Origin: Dasypus novemcinctus
Lineage: Eukaryota > Chordata > Mammalia > Cingulata > Dasypodidae
DNA length: 64,000 nucleotides
Reading direction: 5' to 3'
Assembly: GCF_030445035.2 (NCBI RefSeq)
Contig: NC_080680.1
Coordinates: 112,804,228 to 112,868,227, forward strand
Part shown: piece by piece, positions 1 through 12,790 of the stretch
Layout of the letters: every line of letters starts with the position of its first letter
Numbering within the stretch: the first letter of the stretch is position 1
Position numbers and translations under genes: made by a program
The notes under the pieces: generated by a model
Told to the model about the DNA's origin: nothing
Databases searched by the model: none
What the model saw: the letters and a program-made list of their open reading frames with translations, nothing else

Positions 1-524
1 AAGAGAAAGTGACATGGATGCCTTCTCATCCATCTCCATTACTCCCTACCTGGACAGTAGATCTAAGTAGATCATCGACTCCAGCTCCTCTTGGTTCTAT
101 CGTCCTACCCCCATGCCAGACATATTTCCATCACGGGACTCCTGAAAAATCCCGGAGGGGATAAAGAGGTTTGGGTAATAATCCTTCCTTGTACTAAATA
201 GTCCTTATACAGGACTCTACTGGGGCCAGGACAATACCAGAGGACCTAGTTGAATACATTTACTGTGAAAGACTCTCAGGGACATAGAATGACCAAACTG
301 GAGGGCTGTGTGAAATGGTCCAGGCCACATTTTATGGCTGGGGAAGCAGATTCATAAGGAGTAAATGAGGTGACCAAATTCTTACAAAGGTTCATGTCTG
401 GGACGAGAGCCAGATTCTCAGATACCTAGTCCAGTGCCTTTTACCCTAGCACCATGTTTGAAAAAGAGATCTCTTGACTAATTCAAGGTGCAGGTGACAT
501 GTTAAGGCTAATTTAGGGAAGGAA

Positions 525-655
525 ATGAACATTTATTAAATTCTTACTATATGTCAAGCACAGTGTCAGATACTTTATATGCATTCTCAGGGATCCTCAT
601 GATAATGAAGTGGATAAAATTTACCCATTTTACAAATGAAGTACCTGAGAACCTG
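525..655 (-). repeat. MIR SINE relic
   Basis: Read on the plus strand this is the reversed MIR 3' half: a 'catttattaaattcttacta' type opening, then the 'caagcacagtgtcagatact' block, then 'acccattttacaaatgaag'. The order and spacing match the MIR consensus on the minus strand. Divergence is high, as expected for this ancient mammalian family. Edges are approximate. Confidence 0.6.
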
Positions 656-2404
656 GGTGAGGGGTGTGTGTGGGGGCGGTGAATGTTGGAGGCTTTCTCC
701 TTTCAAGGTCACTTATGACCTATTCATCCCATTTATCCCATCACACTCAACAAAACGCTTCCTGGAATCAGCTTCCTCTTGAACCAACATCTCACAGTCA
801 TCCCCATGGAGATGGGCAGGGGATTATTGGAGACCCTTCATCTCATTGCCAGTCCAGTTCCTGGCATTCCATGGGACACAGTAACCTCTGGCTCTCTGTG
901 GCTTATGAGTGGTGCAAAGTGCCAGGCATAGAGATTGGCATTTAATCCTCTGGTTAATCAAATCTTAAAATTATCCTGGGGGAAAATATGATCAATTTCC
1001 TTACTGGGTAGAAATTCACCCTGATACATTATTTCTCTAATTTTAAATGACAAGTGTAGTTTCCATGCATATTCATCTTTACCATTTGAAACTGAGTCAA
1101 ATAACCTGTTCACAAACACTACACCTCCTTTAACTTATTAAGAGATGCAAATTTTCCCAATATTATTATTTCACTGATCAACCTAATGAGAAAAATATCT
1201 ACACATTTATATAACGTGTGTTGTCTGATCAATCAATATTAGTTATCAAATTAAGTCTTTGACGCCATTATGCAAACCACAGGAAGTGATTTTGAAAATT
1301 AATTTTTTGCTTGATCATTATTTGTCATTATTAGATTTGAATCATTCACACAAATGCCAAATCTTAGTCAGAGCTGGATGAACATTGAGGAAATGCGATA
1401 GTCAGATTATTTCCAGAATCTGTGGGTATGAGGTACTAGAGAGTGAGAAAGTAAATATGTACAGGGCCATGTTTACGAAGAAAAAAAAAAAAAAGCAGCA
1501 AGTCAAATACAGGGAAAAGTTCTTCTGTGCTGGATGGCCAAGGTGAGGTCAGTATCAATATTGGCACTGCCACTGCCAAGTCCATGTTTTGCATGACGAT
1601 AATTTAATCAAGACGTATTGGTGACAAAAGGCTTATCAAACATAGAATGTTTTAGTACACAGGTTGGTTTGTTTGACAAAAGTGACACCCATCTTGCTTC
1701 ACAAAGCTACTTCAAAATTTGTATCCGGCCTTGCAAAATTTTATGTTGACAGCAAAGACTGTGAGATGCAAACATATTGAGCATTTGACATGCTTATTAC
1801 TCATCATAAAAAACGTGTTTCTTTTTTCAGGAAACAGGGATGTTTGTTTTTACCCCCACAGAAGCAAAATGTGTAATACAAATTATACCTGCAGCCTGGG
1901 AGTTCAAACACAAACTGATTGAATACGACAATATTTTTATACACTAAGAAAAGAAGAGATACCGTCATTTTGTTTTACTGATTGGAAAACTAATATATAA
2001 TGGATTTGAGATGTCTTTTCTGTTCCTTTAGACAAGGTTAATAGGCAACAACGCAGTAAAATCAAACAGCATTAAACTTGGAGTTTCCAGAGAGCAGCTC
2101 CGTAGTACATTTTGTTTGTAAATTTATCCTCTCATTACTTATTTGATTCATTTATTCATTCAATTGCTGCTAAACTTCCAATAAGAATTTTGCTACCCCT
2201 AATCCTTTGAAGAAGAGACGAAAATAATAATTTTAACAAAATCTATTCACAGGAAATTTGTACAAGCGAGGACAAAAAAGAAGGGGGATGTAACCTGACT
2301 GTCATTATCTGAATAATAAGAGGAAGTGTACTTTTTCTTGGGTAGAGAAAAGAAAATGTTCCCAAGCAGGAAACTAAAAGAGAATTTCAGCCACTGCTCT
2401 ATGT

Positions 2405-2432
2405 ATACACACACACACAGGCACACACACAG
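2405..2432. repeat. (AC)n microsatellite, interrupted
   Basis: Short run of AC dinucleotides with one G interruption, seen directly. No coding meaning, although a short open frame crosses it. Confidence 0.85.
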
Positions 2433-4261
2433 ATATGATATTTATATAATGGGTCTTGTCTTCAACAGACCCATCAAACCACCTGTGCCAAAAACGGGAA
2501 AAGCAGTGTAGTTCCTTGGGGCATAATACACTAAACTTTCCAGGACAGTGACTGGCTATAGGAAAGTGGAGGTCATTTGAAGTTAATTCTCAGGCCTCAT
2601 AATTTAAAGGAGGTCATTTCAAGTTCATTCCCAGGTCTAAAAATTTTCTGATTAAAAGAGATTACACTTCCTAAATGAATTTTCCTTTTGTGAAGATTGG
2701 CTCCTTGTGGGGGAAATTTCTAAGTGTGCTCAGGTATGATTGAAAACCTGTGAAGTAGGTTTCCATCCACTTTCAACACTGTGCATAACCCCAAGCGACC
2801 TGATTTGCTAAAGTTAATCAGGTAGAAGGTCTGTTTTAGTCCGTGGACCTTCCACCCATTTGTTAAAATTTTAAATCTGGGCCATACCTGCCAATTCATT
2901 TCTCCCTCTAACTTTAGTCTTTTATGTGGCAAAGGCAGAATTTCTGTGCAGGGAGAGTTGAGGAAAGACCCAAGAGCCTAGAATTTGTGCCAGCTATCAT
3001 TGGGCCTATAAAAATTGTACTTACATCCACTGCCTATTGATTTCTCTTGACTTGGAGGAAGAGAGATTATGGAAATGATGGAACTTACCCTGAACCATTC
3101 TCTCTCTCAGTCCTTTTGTGGGGCTATCACAGTTTACCAACAGGCTTGAGTATATATGGGCAGTGTTCACTGGTCTATGAGAAAACAAATTAAGATAACT
3201 CTTCTCTCAACCACCCCCATGCAGCTAACTGAAGGAAAGTACTTCTGGCTGGAGCCTTATGTGGGAACAGCGTCCCTGTAAACTCGTGTTGCATCTCAGG
3301 GAAACAAATAAACAGACCGAGGATTCAAGGGCCCCACGTTAGAAGCCAGATTAGGTAGAAGGGTTGGCCTCTGAGGTCCTTGGGACTCACATGATTCTCC
3401 TCAGGAACATCATACCTGGTTTGGGCTGGACCATGGAGCCCAGCATAGAGTAATCTCTCTGCACTGCTTTCTGCACTTGCATTGGGCAGCTGACTCATGG
3501 TGGACTGGCTTTTCCTCTGCATAAGTGTTGTTAGGTTTAGGGAAGAGATTCAGGACTGTGGAACGTTGACTTCTTGAGCCTGCTCTTCCTCATAAGATTC
3601 ATCCAATCTGAGGTGGGTGCTGCAATTCCATCAGGTTCTTTCTCCTCTCCAAATATCTTCCATGATAGAAGTGCCCAAGTCTACAATCCTACTTTTGACG
3701 ACAACAACGACGTTAGCCTCTGTGTTTGTCTTGCTCAGCAGTGTATGAAGGACCCTGACATTTGTTCTTCCCAGGCTTTACCAGCTCTGCTTTACAGGAA
3801 ATGAGTCCATGGTTCAAGTAGATGGCACAGTTTGCTTGCCATTGTACAGCTAAGGGCAGTGCTGTGGGCCCAGGAAAACTGAGCTCCCGCCCCCTTTTAG
3901 GTAGGTGAAGTTCAATGGTAGGAACTGGGTCACGTGCTTGAGAGTGGAGCTTTCTCTGTGACTGAGCAAAGGGTTCAAGTCTGGGGCCAGAAGAGGATGG
4001 GCCGGCAGGAAGAAGCAGAGGCTGCTGCTCCAGGTCACTCTTGCCTCTCATTCTTTCTTAGACTCATTTTCTCACCACCACCCCCACCTGTTCACCTGCT
4101 TTAACAAAATAAGACAGGTCAGAGGCTCATGCTATCCTGCCCTAAGAAGGTCTGGGCCAGTAGACCAGGTTATGCACTTGCATTGGGCAGCCTGCTGTCC
4201 ATGGCCTGGCTTTTCAAATTAAAGTGGACAGATTCAGGGAGCTAAGACACTGTTGTAGGTG

Positions 4262-4357
4262 ATAGTTCACTGGTAAAGGTTTGACAACCATCACAACAAA
4301 AGGAAACAAGAGAAGAGAAAGGAAAACAAAGGAAAAAGAAAAAAAAGAAAAAAGAAG
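4262..4357. repeat. Purine-rich (GA/AAG) low-complexity tract
   Basis: The plus strand is almost entirely A and G, with runs such as 'ggaaaaagaaaaaaaagaaa'. It is low-complexity sequence; the minus-strand frame across it, rich in Phe and Ser, is an artefact of composition. Confidence 0.7.
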
Positions 4358-4889
4358 TCCTGATGTGTAGCATTTGCTAAATTTTGTGGTATAAATACTC
4401 CCACCACAACCCATTTCAAGTTACCATCTTGATATCAACTGTCTCATAAAATTCCTGAATATTTAACTACCGGTTTTCACAAGCCAGCACAGGCATCTCC
4501 AGCACAACACTGACTAGGAAAACGGCCAGAGGAAAACAGGCAACCAGCTTTAATTCCAGTCCTTAGACCTGTCTCGAACGACGCAATAGGAATTTTCCAC
4601 ACCAACCAGCCTCGCTCACCAGGCAACTGCGCAGATGCTTAGAGCCGAAGGTGCACAATTCAAATTTAGCGCTATCCTTGGTACATTTATTTCCCTTAGA
4701 AACTGCAAGGAGAAAGACTGGTAGTAGTTAAATAGAATGACCAGAATCCTTGAGTATTCTCATATTTCTCTCTCCCTCAACAAACAAGCGGGTATGCGCA
4801 AATGTGCACCTATGCTCAGGATACAAAAATACTGTGCTCTATTAGCAGGATTGACAAACTCCCACCTCAGTAGCGCAAATGCTAACAGA

Positions 4890-5095
4890 GCGGGCTTCCT
4901 AACGAAATAGACATGACTTTGAGTCCAGCCTCTTTCACTTAGGCATGCTGCTAAAATCTCTGTGTCAGTCTCCTTATTGGTATATTGGGGGTATTAATAA
5001 GTATCTGCTAAGGTTGGTCGAGAGATTAAATGAGATAACAGTGGCTCAAAGCCTGTTAATATCTAGTAAATGGCAGTTGCAGTTGTCATTTTCCC
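4890..5095 (+). repeat. MIR SINE relic
   Basis: The order of blocks follows plus-strand MIR: 'gactttgagtccagcctctt', then a degraded 'gtgtcagtctccttattggt' block, then 'gagattaaatgagataacag' and a tail resembling 'aatatctagtaaatggcagt'. Divergence is high and edges are approximate. Confidence 0.7.
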
Positions 5096-6421
5096 TGTTC
5101 CTGCCTCCATAAATTCTCAAGTGCTGTTAACATCTTTTCTCCTAGCTTCTGTGGACACTTGAGGAGTAAGCTGCAAAGCATGTGATGGCAGAGTGACATT
5201 TATTTGGTTCCTGTTTACACTGAGTGATATGGCGTGTTAATAATCTTGTGCATTTTTTTATTCAAATAATTTTCCCACATGCTCAAATAATATACTTGTC
5301 ACCTCTCACAGGCCTGGGAACGGATCTTATCTGCTTTGCCACAAAATGGTACCTGCCTGAGTAAACACAAAAGCAGAATGGGATTGTGCAGAGACTTTGC
5401 CAGGCATTTGTAACTTAATTCACTAAGGCAAATAGACAGTATGGCGCCTGGCTTAGCCTACCAGAACAGTTTTAGTCACAAAGCAGTGAGTTTTAAGTCT
5501 CTACAATGCAAATAAAACATCTTTAAATTGTCCCAGGGGCTATCTTAATCGTTAAAGACAGAGCAAGATCATTAGTAAATATGAATATTTAGTAATGAAA
5601 ATAGTCCCTGAGAACCTAGGGTAGTCATCAATGTATTACTTTCTTCACAATTTGACACATTTCCCTAAAAGCCAAAATTTTAGTTTTTATTTTTTTCAAT
5701 GTGATTCATATGTATAACTTAAAAAATCAAATAATTCTATGAGGCAAGGACTTTCAACTCCTTTAGCTCATTCTTTTCGTATTTACCCTCATGTCCTCTA
5801 AAGAACATGATTGTAATGCTACTTCTTGATTTTTATTTTTGTGTAGGCATTATACATTAGCTTCCCATGATGAGAAAGTGAGGATTTAGCTCTCTCACAT
5901 CCTCTGCTCTACTCATCTAGGCACAGTTTTGTTCCTCTGTCCCCACAAAATAAGTATATTATTATTTTGGTTAGATCAAATTTCAATATTTATATCATTA
6001 AGATATATAAGTGCTATTCACAGTTGATCTTTATAATATACACTATGTACTATATAGCTAACAATTGTCTTATTGTGTCATTAGCTATTGTGATTTTTAG
6101 TTTTGCTTAGAGTTCTATGTACATGCCGTGAAGGTATACCCCCAATTTTTCCCAAGTTGTGAATATTTCTTCTTCATATATTCAAATGCATGTGGTAATT
6201 TATTGATTTCATCTTGAAGAAACATTCCAGAGCCCCTGTACTGCTCCTGTGGGGACAGATTGCTCCCTAGACCTCTTACATGGCTGCCGTGATTTGGGGC
6301 TCTTCCTTCACCACCATCTTGGAGACTCCCCTTTACTTACCTCTTGTACTGGATCCTACTTCTCTGTTGCTTGGATTCCACACCTTCTTTCTTGGTTTTC
6401 TCTCTCTTAGTGGTGCACATT

Positions 6422-6436
6422 CTCAAATAGCTTCTT
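6422..6436. repeat. L1 target-site duplication, left copy
   Basis: CTCAAATAGCTTCTT is repeated exactly at 15810-15824 on the other side of the L1. The left copy runs into the poly(T), so its inner edge is ambiguous by about two bases. A perfect 15-bp duplication is the signature of target-primed reverse transcription and argues for a recent insertion. Confidence 0.95.
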
Positions 6437-8899
6437 TTTTTTTTTTTTTTTAATTTTTTTATTTTTTATTGACTTTGTAATAATATTACATTAAAAATAT
6501 ATATGTGAGGTCCCATTCAACCCCCCCCCACCCCCCCTCTCCCCCCCCCCCCAACAACACTCGTTCCCATCATCATGACACATCCATTGGATTTGGTAAG
6601 TACATCTTTGGGCACCTCTGCACCTCATATACATTGGTTCACATCATGGCCCATACTCTCCTCTATTCCATCATGTAGGCCCTGTGAGGATTTACAATGT
6701 CCGGTGATTACCTCTGAAGCACCATCCAGGGCAGCTCCATGTCCCGAAGACGCCTCCACCTCTCATCTCTTCCTGCCTTTCCCCATACCCTTTGTCCATT
6801 ATGTCCACTTTTCCCAATCCAATGCCACCTCTTCTATGTGGACACTGGATTGGTTGTGTCCATTGCACCTTTATGTCAAGAGGAGGCTCAGATTCCACCT
6901 GGATGCTGGATGCAATCCTCCCATTTTCAGTTGTAATCACTCTAGGCTCCATGGTGTGGTGGTTGTCCTTCTTCACCTCCATCTTAGCTGAGTGTGGTAA
7001 GTCCAATAAATCAGATTGTAGGTGCTGGAGTCTGTTGAGGCTCAGGATCTGGCTATCACATTGTCAGTCCAGAGATTCAAATCCCCTAAATATATCTTAA
7101 ACCCCAACATTAACTGCACCTCCAGCACATTAGCATGAAAGTCTTATGAAGGGAGATCCCATCTGAGTCCAGATTCATCACACATAAACACCATTTCCAA
7201 AGAGGGGCCATCTGCCCTGGTAGTTAACCCCATCGGCCATGACCATAACTCCCATGGGTCTCTTTAGCCCTCAAAGGAACCAATATCTGGGGGTTGTATC
7301 TGCTTTATCTGTCTCTCTGACTCTGCTCAGTTGTGCATGAGGGCAAACCTTCTGCCAGCCTCCAGACTCTTTTTTAGAAACTCGTAGCCATATAAACTCA
7401 TTTCTCCTTTCCATTTCCCCCTTACTTTAGGTCAAACAGCATTTTAAAGTCATGGTATTTTATGTAGACATGGATATTCTGCTGATCCGCATTGAACCTT
7501 CTGTATAAGGTCATTTTCCAGTTGCATCATCAGTTGGTAGTTGATAGTGGTCCCTCGTTGCCAGGGAGGCTCATCCCCGGGTGTCATGTCCCACGCTGGG
7601 GGGAAGGCATTGCATTTACATGCTGAGTTTGGCTTCGAGACTGGCCACATTTGAGTAACATGAAGGCTGACAGAAGGAAATTCCCAGGCACAAAGTTGCT
7701 CTAGGCCTTGTTATTATTTTGGGTTTATCAGCTCACAAGCATATTCATTAGTATCAGGGGCTCACTGTTGAACCCTCACTCCCTCCCGGTCCCCACCACT
7801 GTACCTGGGAGACTGTCGCTGCTCCCCTAGGGACCACGACAGAGCACCACTGGCCAGGAACCCAGTACCCCCCCTACTGTGGTTTTTAATTGTTGCCACT
7901 ATGAGTATATCCAAACATTACCATGCACCCTGGACAAATGTTCTGTACAGCTCCCTGTCAGTCATATATCACCTGTCATTGGTATCCCATACCAGTATCC
8001 CTCCATTGCCATTGTTGAAACACTCTGTGATCCAGAACTCCCCGAAATTTGAAGCCCAATATAATGTTATGGTCCCTTACTAGGGAATGGCATATAGCGA
8101 TGAGTTTAAAGGATAGATAAAGAACTTGGATAAAGTTAGATCATCTCCTATATGTTATGGTGTAATATTACATGTTTTATATCCATCCTTGTGTACTCTC
8201 AAGAAACTCCTCTCTTACCCCCCATTTACTTTGGTTCCACACATTTAACGTCCATTTTCCCTTCCACCTTGGTGCCCTCAGTGATAGCCAACCTCCGTTT
8301 CCTGAGGAGCCACTTCCAGAGATAGATGGAATAGTGTTCAGGGCCTAACTTGCTCAACTGCCCCAATGCCCTGGGAGCCACCCTTTCTCTCGAGGGATAC
8401 AGTTCCCTCTATTGGATGGCATTAGTCCTCCCCAGGATGTGGGTCCACCCCCACTCTCACTACTTGGGTTTCTACCCCATGGTGTCACCCACTCTGGCAG
8501 AATGAGCATTTAGACATTCCCCAGGAGCACGTCCTGCATCAGACCCTCCCCTCCGAGCATTCTAAACAGGTAACCCTCTTTATTATATTTTGATATGATT
8601 TTCTCGGCATTTTACTCTCCACCAACACCTGACCCTCTCCTGGTTCGTATGCTACCCCTCCCTCCCCCCACTTTTGGGCAACGTTACCCACCCGTCCCTC
8701 CCCAGCCACCCTCAAACCCGCAAAGCCCCAAGCAAAGGCAACCCCTTGCCCCCCTTTTATCTCTTCTTTGTGTTCATACTTACCACCATCTCGTCTTAAA
8801 TTCCACCCCTGCAGACATCGGCTCATATCCTTCCTCCACCCTCCGATTTCCTGCAAGCCTATCGTTCAGTCTCTTGCTATCTAGGGCAGCTTGTTTATT
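6437..8899 (-). other. L1 3' UTR, unusually long
   Basis: This lies between the ORF2 stop and the poly(A). It has no convincing ORF and no similarity I recognise to a protein. The same sequence recurs, diverged and in both orientations, at 17807-18169, 43580-44147, 44296-47000, 52455-55139, 55694-56585 and 61974-63384, which shows it is a fixed part of this L1 lineage and not a chance neighbour. At about 2.46 kb it is several times longer than the 0.2-0.6 kb 3' UTR of human or mouse L1. Its function is not evident. Confidence 0.85.
6521..6553 (-). other. L1 3' polypurine/G-run, potential G-quadruplex
   Basis: The plus strand carries C runs broken by single A or T residues, so the L1 sense strand has several closely spaced runs of five or more G just before the A-rich tail. 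A G-rich polypurine tract at this place is a known conserved L1 feature. Similar runs occur in the sibling copies near 17925-17943 and 63264-63287. Confidence 0.75.
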
Positions 8900-11434
8900 T
8901 CATATCATTGAGGTCATGTAGTATTTGTCCTTCAATGTCTGGGTTGCTTCACTCAACATAAGGTTCTCAAGATTCATCCATGTTATCACATGTGTTTGTA
9001 GTGTGTTTGTTCTTACAGCCGAGTAGTATTCCATTGTGTGTATATACCACATTTTATTGATCCACTCGTCTGTTGATGGGCATTTGGGTTGATTCCAACT
9101 TTTGGCAATAGTGAATAATGCTGCTATGAACATTGGTGTACATATATTGGTTTGTGTTCTTGTTTTCAGTTCTGCTGGGTATATTCCCAGCAGTGGTATT
9201 GCTGGGTCATATGGCAAATCTATGGCTAGTTTTTTGAGAAACCGCCATACTGTTCTCCAGAATGGTTGGATCCTTCTGCATTCCCACCAGCAGTGGATGA
9301 GTGTTCCCCTTCCTTCACATCCTCTCCAGCACTTGTATTCTTCTGTTTTTTTCATAGCTGCCAATCTTATGGGTGTAAGATGGTATCTCATTGTGGTTTT
9401 GATTTGCATTTCCCTGATAGCTAGAGATTTGGAACATTTTTTCATGTGCTTTCTTGCCATTTGTATTTCTTCTTCGGAGAAGTGTCTGTTTAAGTCTTTT
9501 TCCCATTTTTTAAATGGATTGTTTATCTTTTTATTTTCAAGATGTAGGAGTTCTTTATATATGCAAGTTATAAGTTTCTTATCAGATATATGATTGCCAA
9601 ATATTTTCTCCCACTGTGTGGGCTCCCTTTTTACTTTCTTGACAAACTCCTTTGAGGTGCAGAAGGCTTTAATTTTGAGGAAGTCCCATTTATCTATTAG
9701 TTCTTTTGCTGCTCGTGCTTTTGGTGAGATATTCATAAATCCATTACCTATTACAAGGTCCTGTAGATGTTTCCCTACACTGCTTTCTAAGGTTTTTATG
9801 GTCTTGGCTCTTATATTTAGGTCTTTGATCCATCTTGAGTTGATCTTTGTATAAGGTGTGAGATGGTAATCCTCTTTCATTCTTCTACATATGGCTATCC
9901 AGTTCTCCAGACACCATTTGTTGAATAGGCCACTCTCTCCCAGTTGAGAGGGTTTGGTGGCTTTATCGAATATTATGTGGTTGTATATGTGAGGTTCTAT
10001 ATCAGAGCTTTCAATTCGATTCCATTGGTCTATATGTCTCTCCTTATGCCGATACCATGCTGTTTTCACCACCGTAGCTTTATAGTATGTTTTGAAGTCA
10101 GGTAGTGTGATTCCTCCAATTTCGTTTTTCTTTTTCAGTATGTCTTTGGCTATTCGGGGTCTCTTTCCTTTCCAAATAAATTTCATAGTTAGTTTTTCTA
10201 GTTCCTTAAAGAAGGCTGCATTGATTTTTATTGGGATTGCATTGAATGTGTAGATCAATTTTGGTAGGATAGACATCTTAATAATGTTCAGTCTTCCTAT
10301 CCATGAACAAGGAATAGTCTTCCATTTATTTAGGTCTTCTTTGATTTCCTTGAACAATCTTGTATAGTTCTCAGTGTATAAGTTCTTTACCTCTTTAGTT
10401 AAATTTATTCCTAAGTATTTGATTTTTTTATTTACTATTGTGAATGGTATTTGTTTCTTGATTTCCTCCTGATCTTGCTCATTATTGGTGTACAGAAATG
10501 CTACTGATTTTTGCGCATTGATCTTATAACCTGCGACTTTACTAAACTCATTTATGAGTTCTAGAATCTTCGTTGTAGATCTCTCAGGGTTTTCTATGTA
10601 TAGGATCATGTCATCTGCAAATAATGAAATTTTGACTTCTTCCTTTCCAATTTGAATGCCTTTTATTTCTGGTTCTTGCCTCAGTGCTCGAGCAAGTACT
10701 TCTAAGACAATGTTAAATAGGAGCGGCGACAGTGGGCATCCTTGTCTTGTTCCTGAGTTTAGAGGGAAGGAGTCCAGGATTTCTCCATTGTAAACAATAT
10801 TGGCTTTAGGTTTTTCATATATACTCTTTATCATGTTCAAAAAATTTCCTTGTATTCCAATCATTTGGAGTGTTTTTATCAAGAAAGGGTGCTGTATTTT
10901 GTCAAATGCTTTTTCTGCATCAATAGATATAATCATGTGATTTTTTTCCTTCAATCTGTTTATATGGTGTATTACGTTGATTGATTTTCTTATGTTGAAC
11001 CATCCTTGCATACCTGGGATGAATCCCACTTGGTCGTGGTGTATAATTCGTTTAATGTGTTGTTGAATACGATTAGCAAGTATTTTGTTAAGTATTTTTG
11101 CGTCTAGGTTCATTAGAGAAATTGGTCTGTAATTTTCCTTTCTTGTGATGTCTTTGTTTGGCTTTGGTACTAGGGTAATGTTGGCATCATAGAAGGAGTT
11201 GGGTAATGTTCTTTCTGTTTCGATGGTTTGGAATAGTTTCAGCAGGATTGGTGTCAGTTCTTTCCGGAATGTTTTATAGAATTCACCTGTGAAGCCATCT
11301 GGCCCTGGGCTCTTCTTAGTTGGGAGATTTTTAATAACTGATTCTATCTCTCTGCTTGTGATTGGTTTGTTAAGATCATCAATTTCTTCTTTTGTCAATA
11401 TGGGCTGTTTATGTGTTTCTAGGAATTTGTCCAT
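8900..11434 (-). pseudogene. L1 ORF2 C-terminal part: reverse transcriptase and Cys domain (after the frameshift)
   Basis: This 844-aa open frame is the reverse transcriptase and C-terminal part of ORF2p, the protein that nicks DNA and copies L1 RNA at the nick. Visible motifs in order include SPGPDGF near residue 42, NYRPISLMN near 103, the [10 protein letters not shown] block near 175, [14 protein letters not shown] near 230 and the catalytic FADD near 278. The C-terminal zinc-type motif CWRGC...H....C (C-x3-C-x7-H-x4-C) lies near residue 700. All look intact up to the stop. The frame is separated from the endonuclease part by a one-base loss near 11474-11476; the Met used here is simply the first one downstream of the break. 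Together the two parts cover about the usual 1275 aa. Confidence 0.95.
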
Positions 11435-11439
11435 TTCCT

Positions 11440-12717
11440 CTAGATTGTCATTTTTGTTGGAATATAGTTTTTCAAATATCCTCTTATGATAGTCTTTATT
11501 TCTGTGGGGTCAGTGGTGATATCGCCTTTCTCATTTCTTATTTTGTGTATTTGCATCTTCTCTCTTTTTTTCTTTGTTAGTGTTGCTAAAGGTTTGTCAA
11601 TTTTGTTAATCTTCTCAAAAAACCAGCTCTTGGTCTTGTTTATCTGTTCAAGTGCTTTCTTATTTTCTATTTCATTTAGTTCTGCTCTTATCTTTGTTAT
11701 TTCCTTCCTTCTTCTTCCTGTTGGGTTACTTTGTTGTTGTTTTTCTAATTCCTTCAAATGTGCAGTTAGTTCTTCAATTTTTGCTCTTTCTTCTTTTTTG
11801 ATATATGAATTTATGGCTATAAACTTCCCTCTCAGTACTGCTTTTGCTGCATCCCATAAATTTTGGTATGTTGTGTTATCATTATCATTTGTTTCAAGGT
11901 AGTCATTGATTTCTTTTGAGATTTCCTCTTTGACCCACTGTTTTTCTAAGAGTGTGTTGTTTAATTTCCAAATCGTGGTGTGAAATCTGGGCTTCTTTCC
12001 CTTGCAAATCTCCAGCTTGACTCCACTGTGGTCAGAGATAATGTTTTGTATGATTTCAATCTTTCTGAATTCGTTCAGCCTTTCTTTGTGGCCTAGCATA
12101 TGATCTATCTTGGAGAATGATCCATGTGCGCTTGAGAAAAATGTATATCCTGCTGTGTTTGGGTGTAGCGATCTATATATGTCTATTAGATCGAGCTCCT
12201 CTAATATACTATTCAGATGTTTTGTTTCTTTGGTGATTCTCTTTTGAGATGTTCTGTCCAGAGTTGATAGTGGTGTATTAAAATCCCCCACTATAATTGT
12301 AGATGTATCTATTCTTTCACTTAGTTTTTCCAGCGTTTGCCTGACGTATTTAGAGGCACCCTTGTTAGGGACATAGATATTTATGATTGTTCGATCTTCT
12401 TGACAGATTTTCCCTTTGACTAAAATGTAGTATCCTTCTTTGTCTCTCACAATTGTTTCACATTTAAAGTCTATTTTGTCTGATATTAATATAGCTACTC
12501 CTGCCTTTTTTTGGTTATTGTTAGCTTGTATGATTGTTTTCCAGCCTTTCACTTTCAATCTCCATGCGTCTCTGGGTCTAAGATGTGTCTCTTGTAGACA
12601 GCATATGGATGGGTCATATTTCCTTATCCAGTGTCCCAGTCTGAATCTTTTGATAGGTGAGTTTAATCCATTGACATTCAGTGTTATTACTATCAAGGAA
12701 TTATTTGTGTTAGCCAT
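11440..12717 (-). pseudogene. L1 ORF2 N-terminal part: AP-like endonuclease (ends at the frameshift)
   Basis: This 425-aa frame starts at an ATG 73 nt after ORF1 and carries the APE-like endonuclease that nicks target DNA at T/A-rich sites. Visible residues include the N of LNVNGLNS near residue 14, the E of CCLQETHL near 43, GDFNTPLS near 145 and SDHSG near 230. Basic linker sequence leading to the RT follows. The last dozen residues are out of frame, because one T (an A on the plus strand) is missing in the run at 11474-11476 and a stop follows at 11440. As written this would give an endonuclease without RT. The defect is a single base in a short homopolymer, so an assembly error cannot be excluded. 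Confidence 0.93.
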
Positions 12718-12790
12718 ATTTTGATTGGATTTGTGTTTGTCATATTTTGTTTGTATATTTTTTTTGTCTTTTTTGTTGTTGTTGTTGGTC

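Larger units (their letters stand above)
1..6421. other. Mostly unique non-coding DNA left of the full-length L1
   Basis: I see no convincing exon, RNA gene or young mobile element in this stretch. Open frames are short and have no recognisable domains. What can be supported are two MIR relics, an AC microsatellite and a purine-rich tract, listed separately. A small imperfect direct duplication of about 27 bp occurs at 2569-2595 and 2609-2636. Several diverged pieces could be older repeats that cannot be classified by eye. Confidence 0.6.

Noticed and set aside
6575..7100. Overlapping frames in the L1 3' UTR as an extra L1 ORF
   Set aside because: Frames on both strands are short and overlap each other; the equivalent parts of the sibling copies do not keep one shared frame that I can follow, so I see no support for an additional protein.
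9102..9854. Plus-strand open frames inside the L1
   Set aside because: These are antisense shadows of ORF2; the minus strand carries the L1 protein with its motifs.
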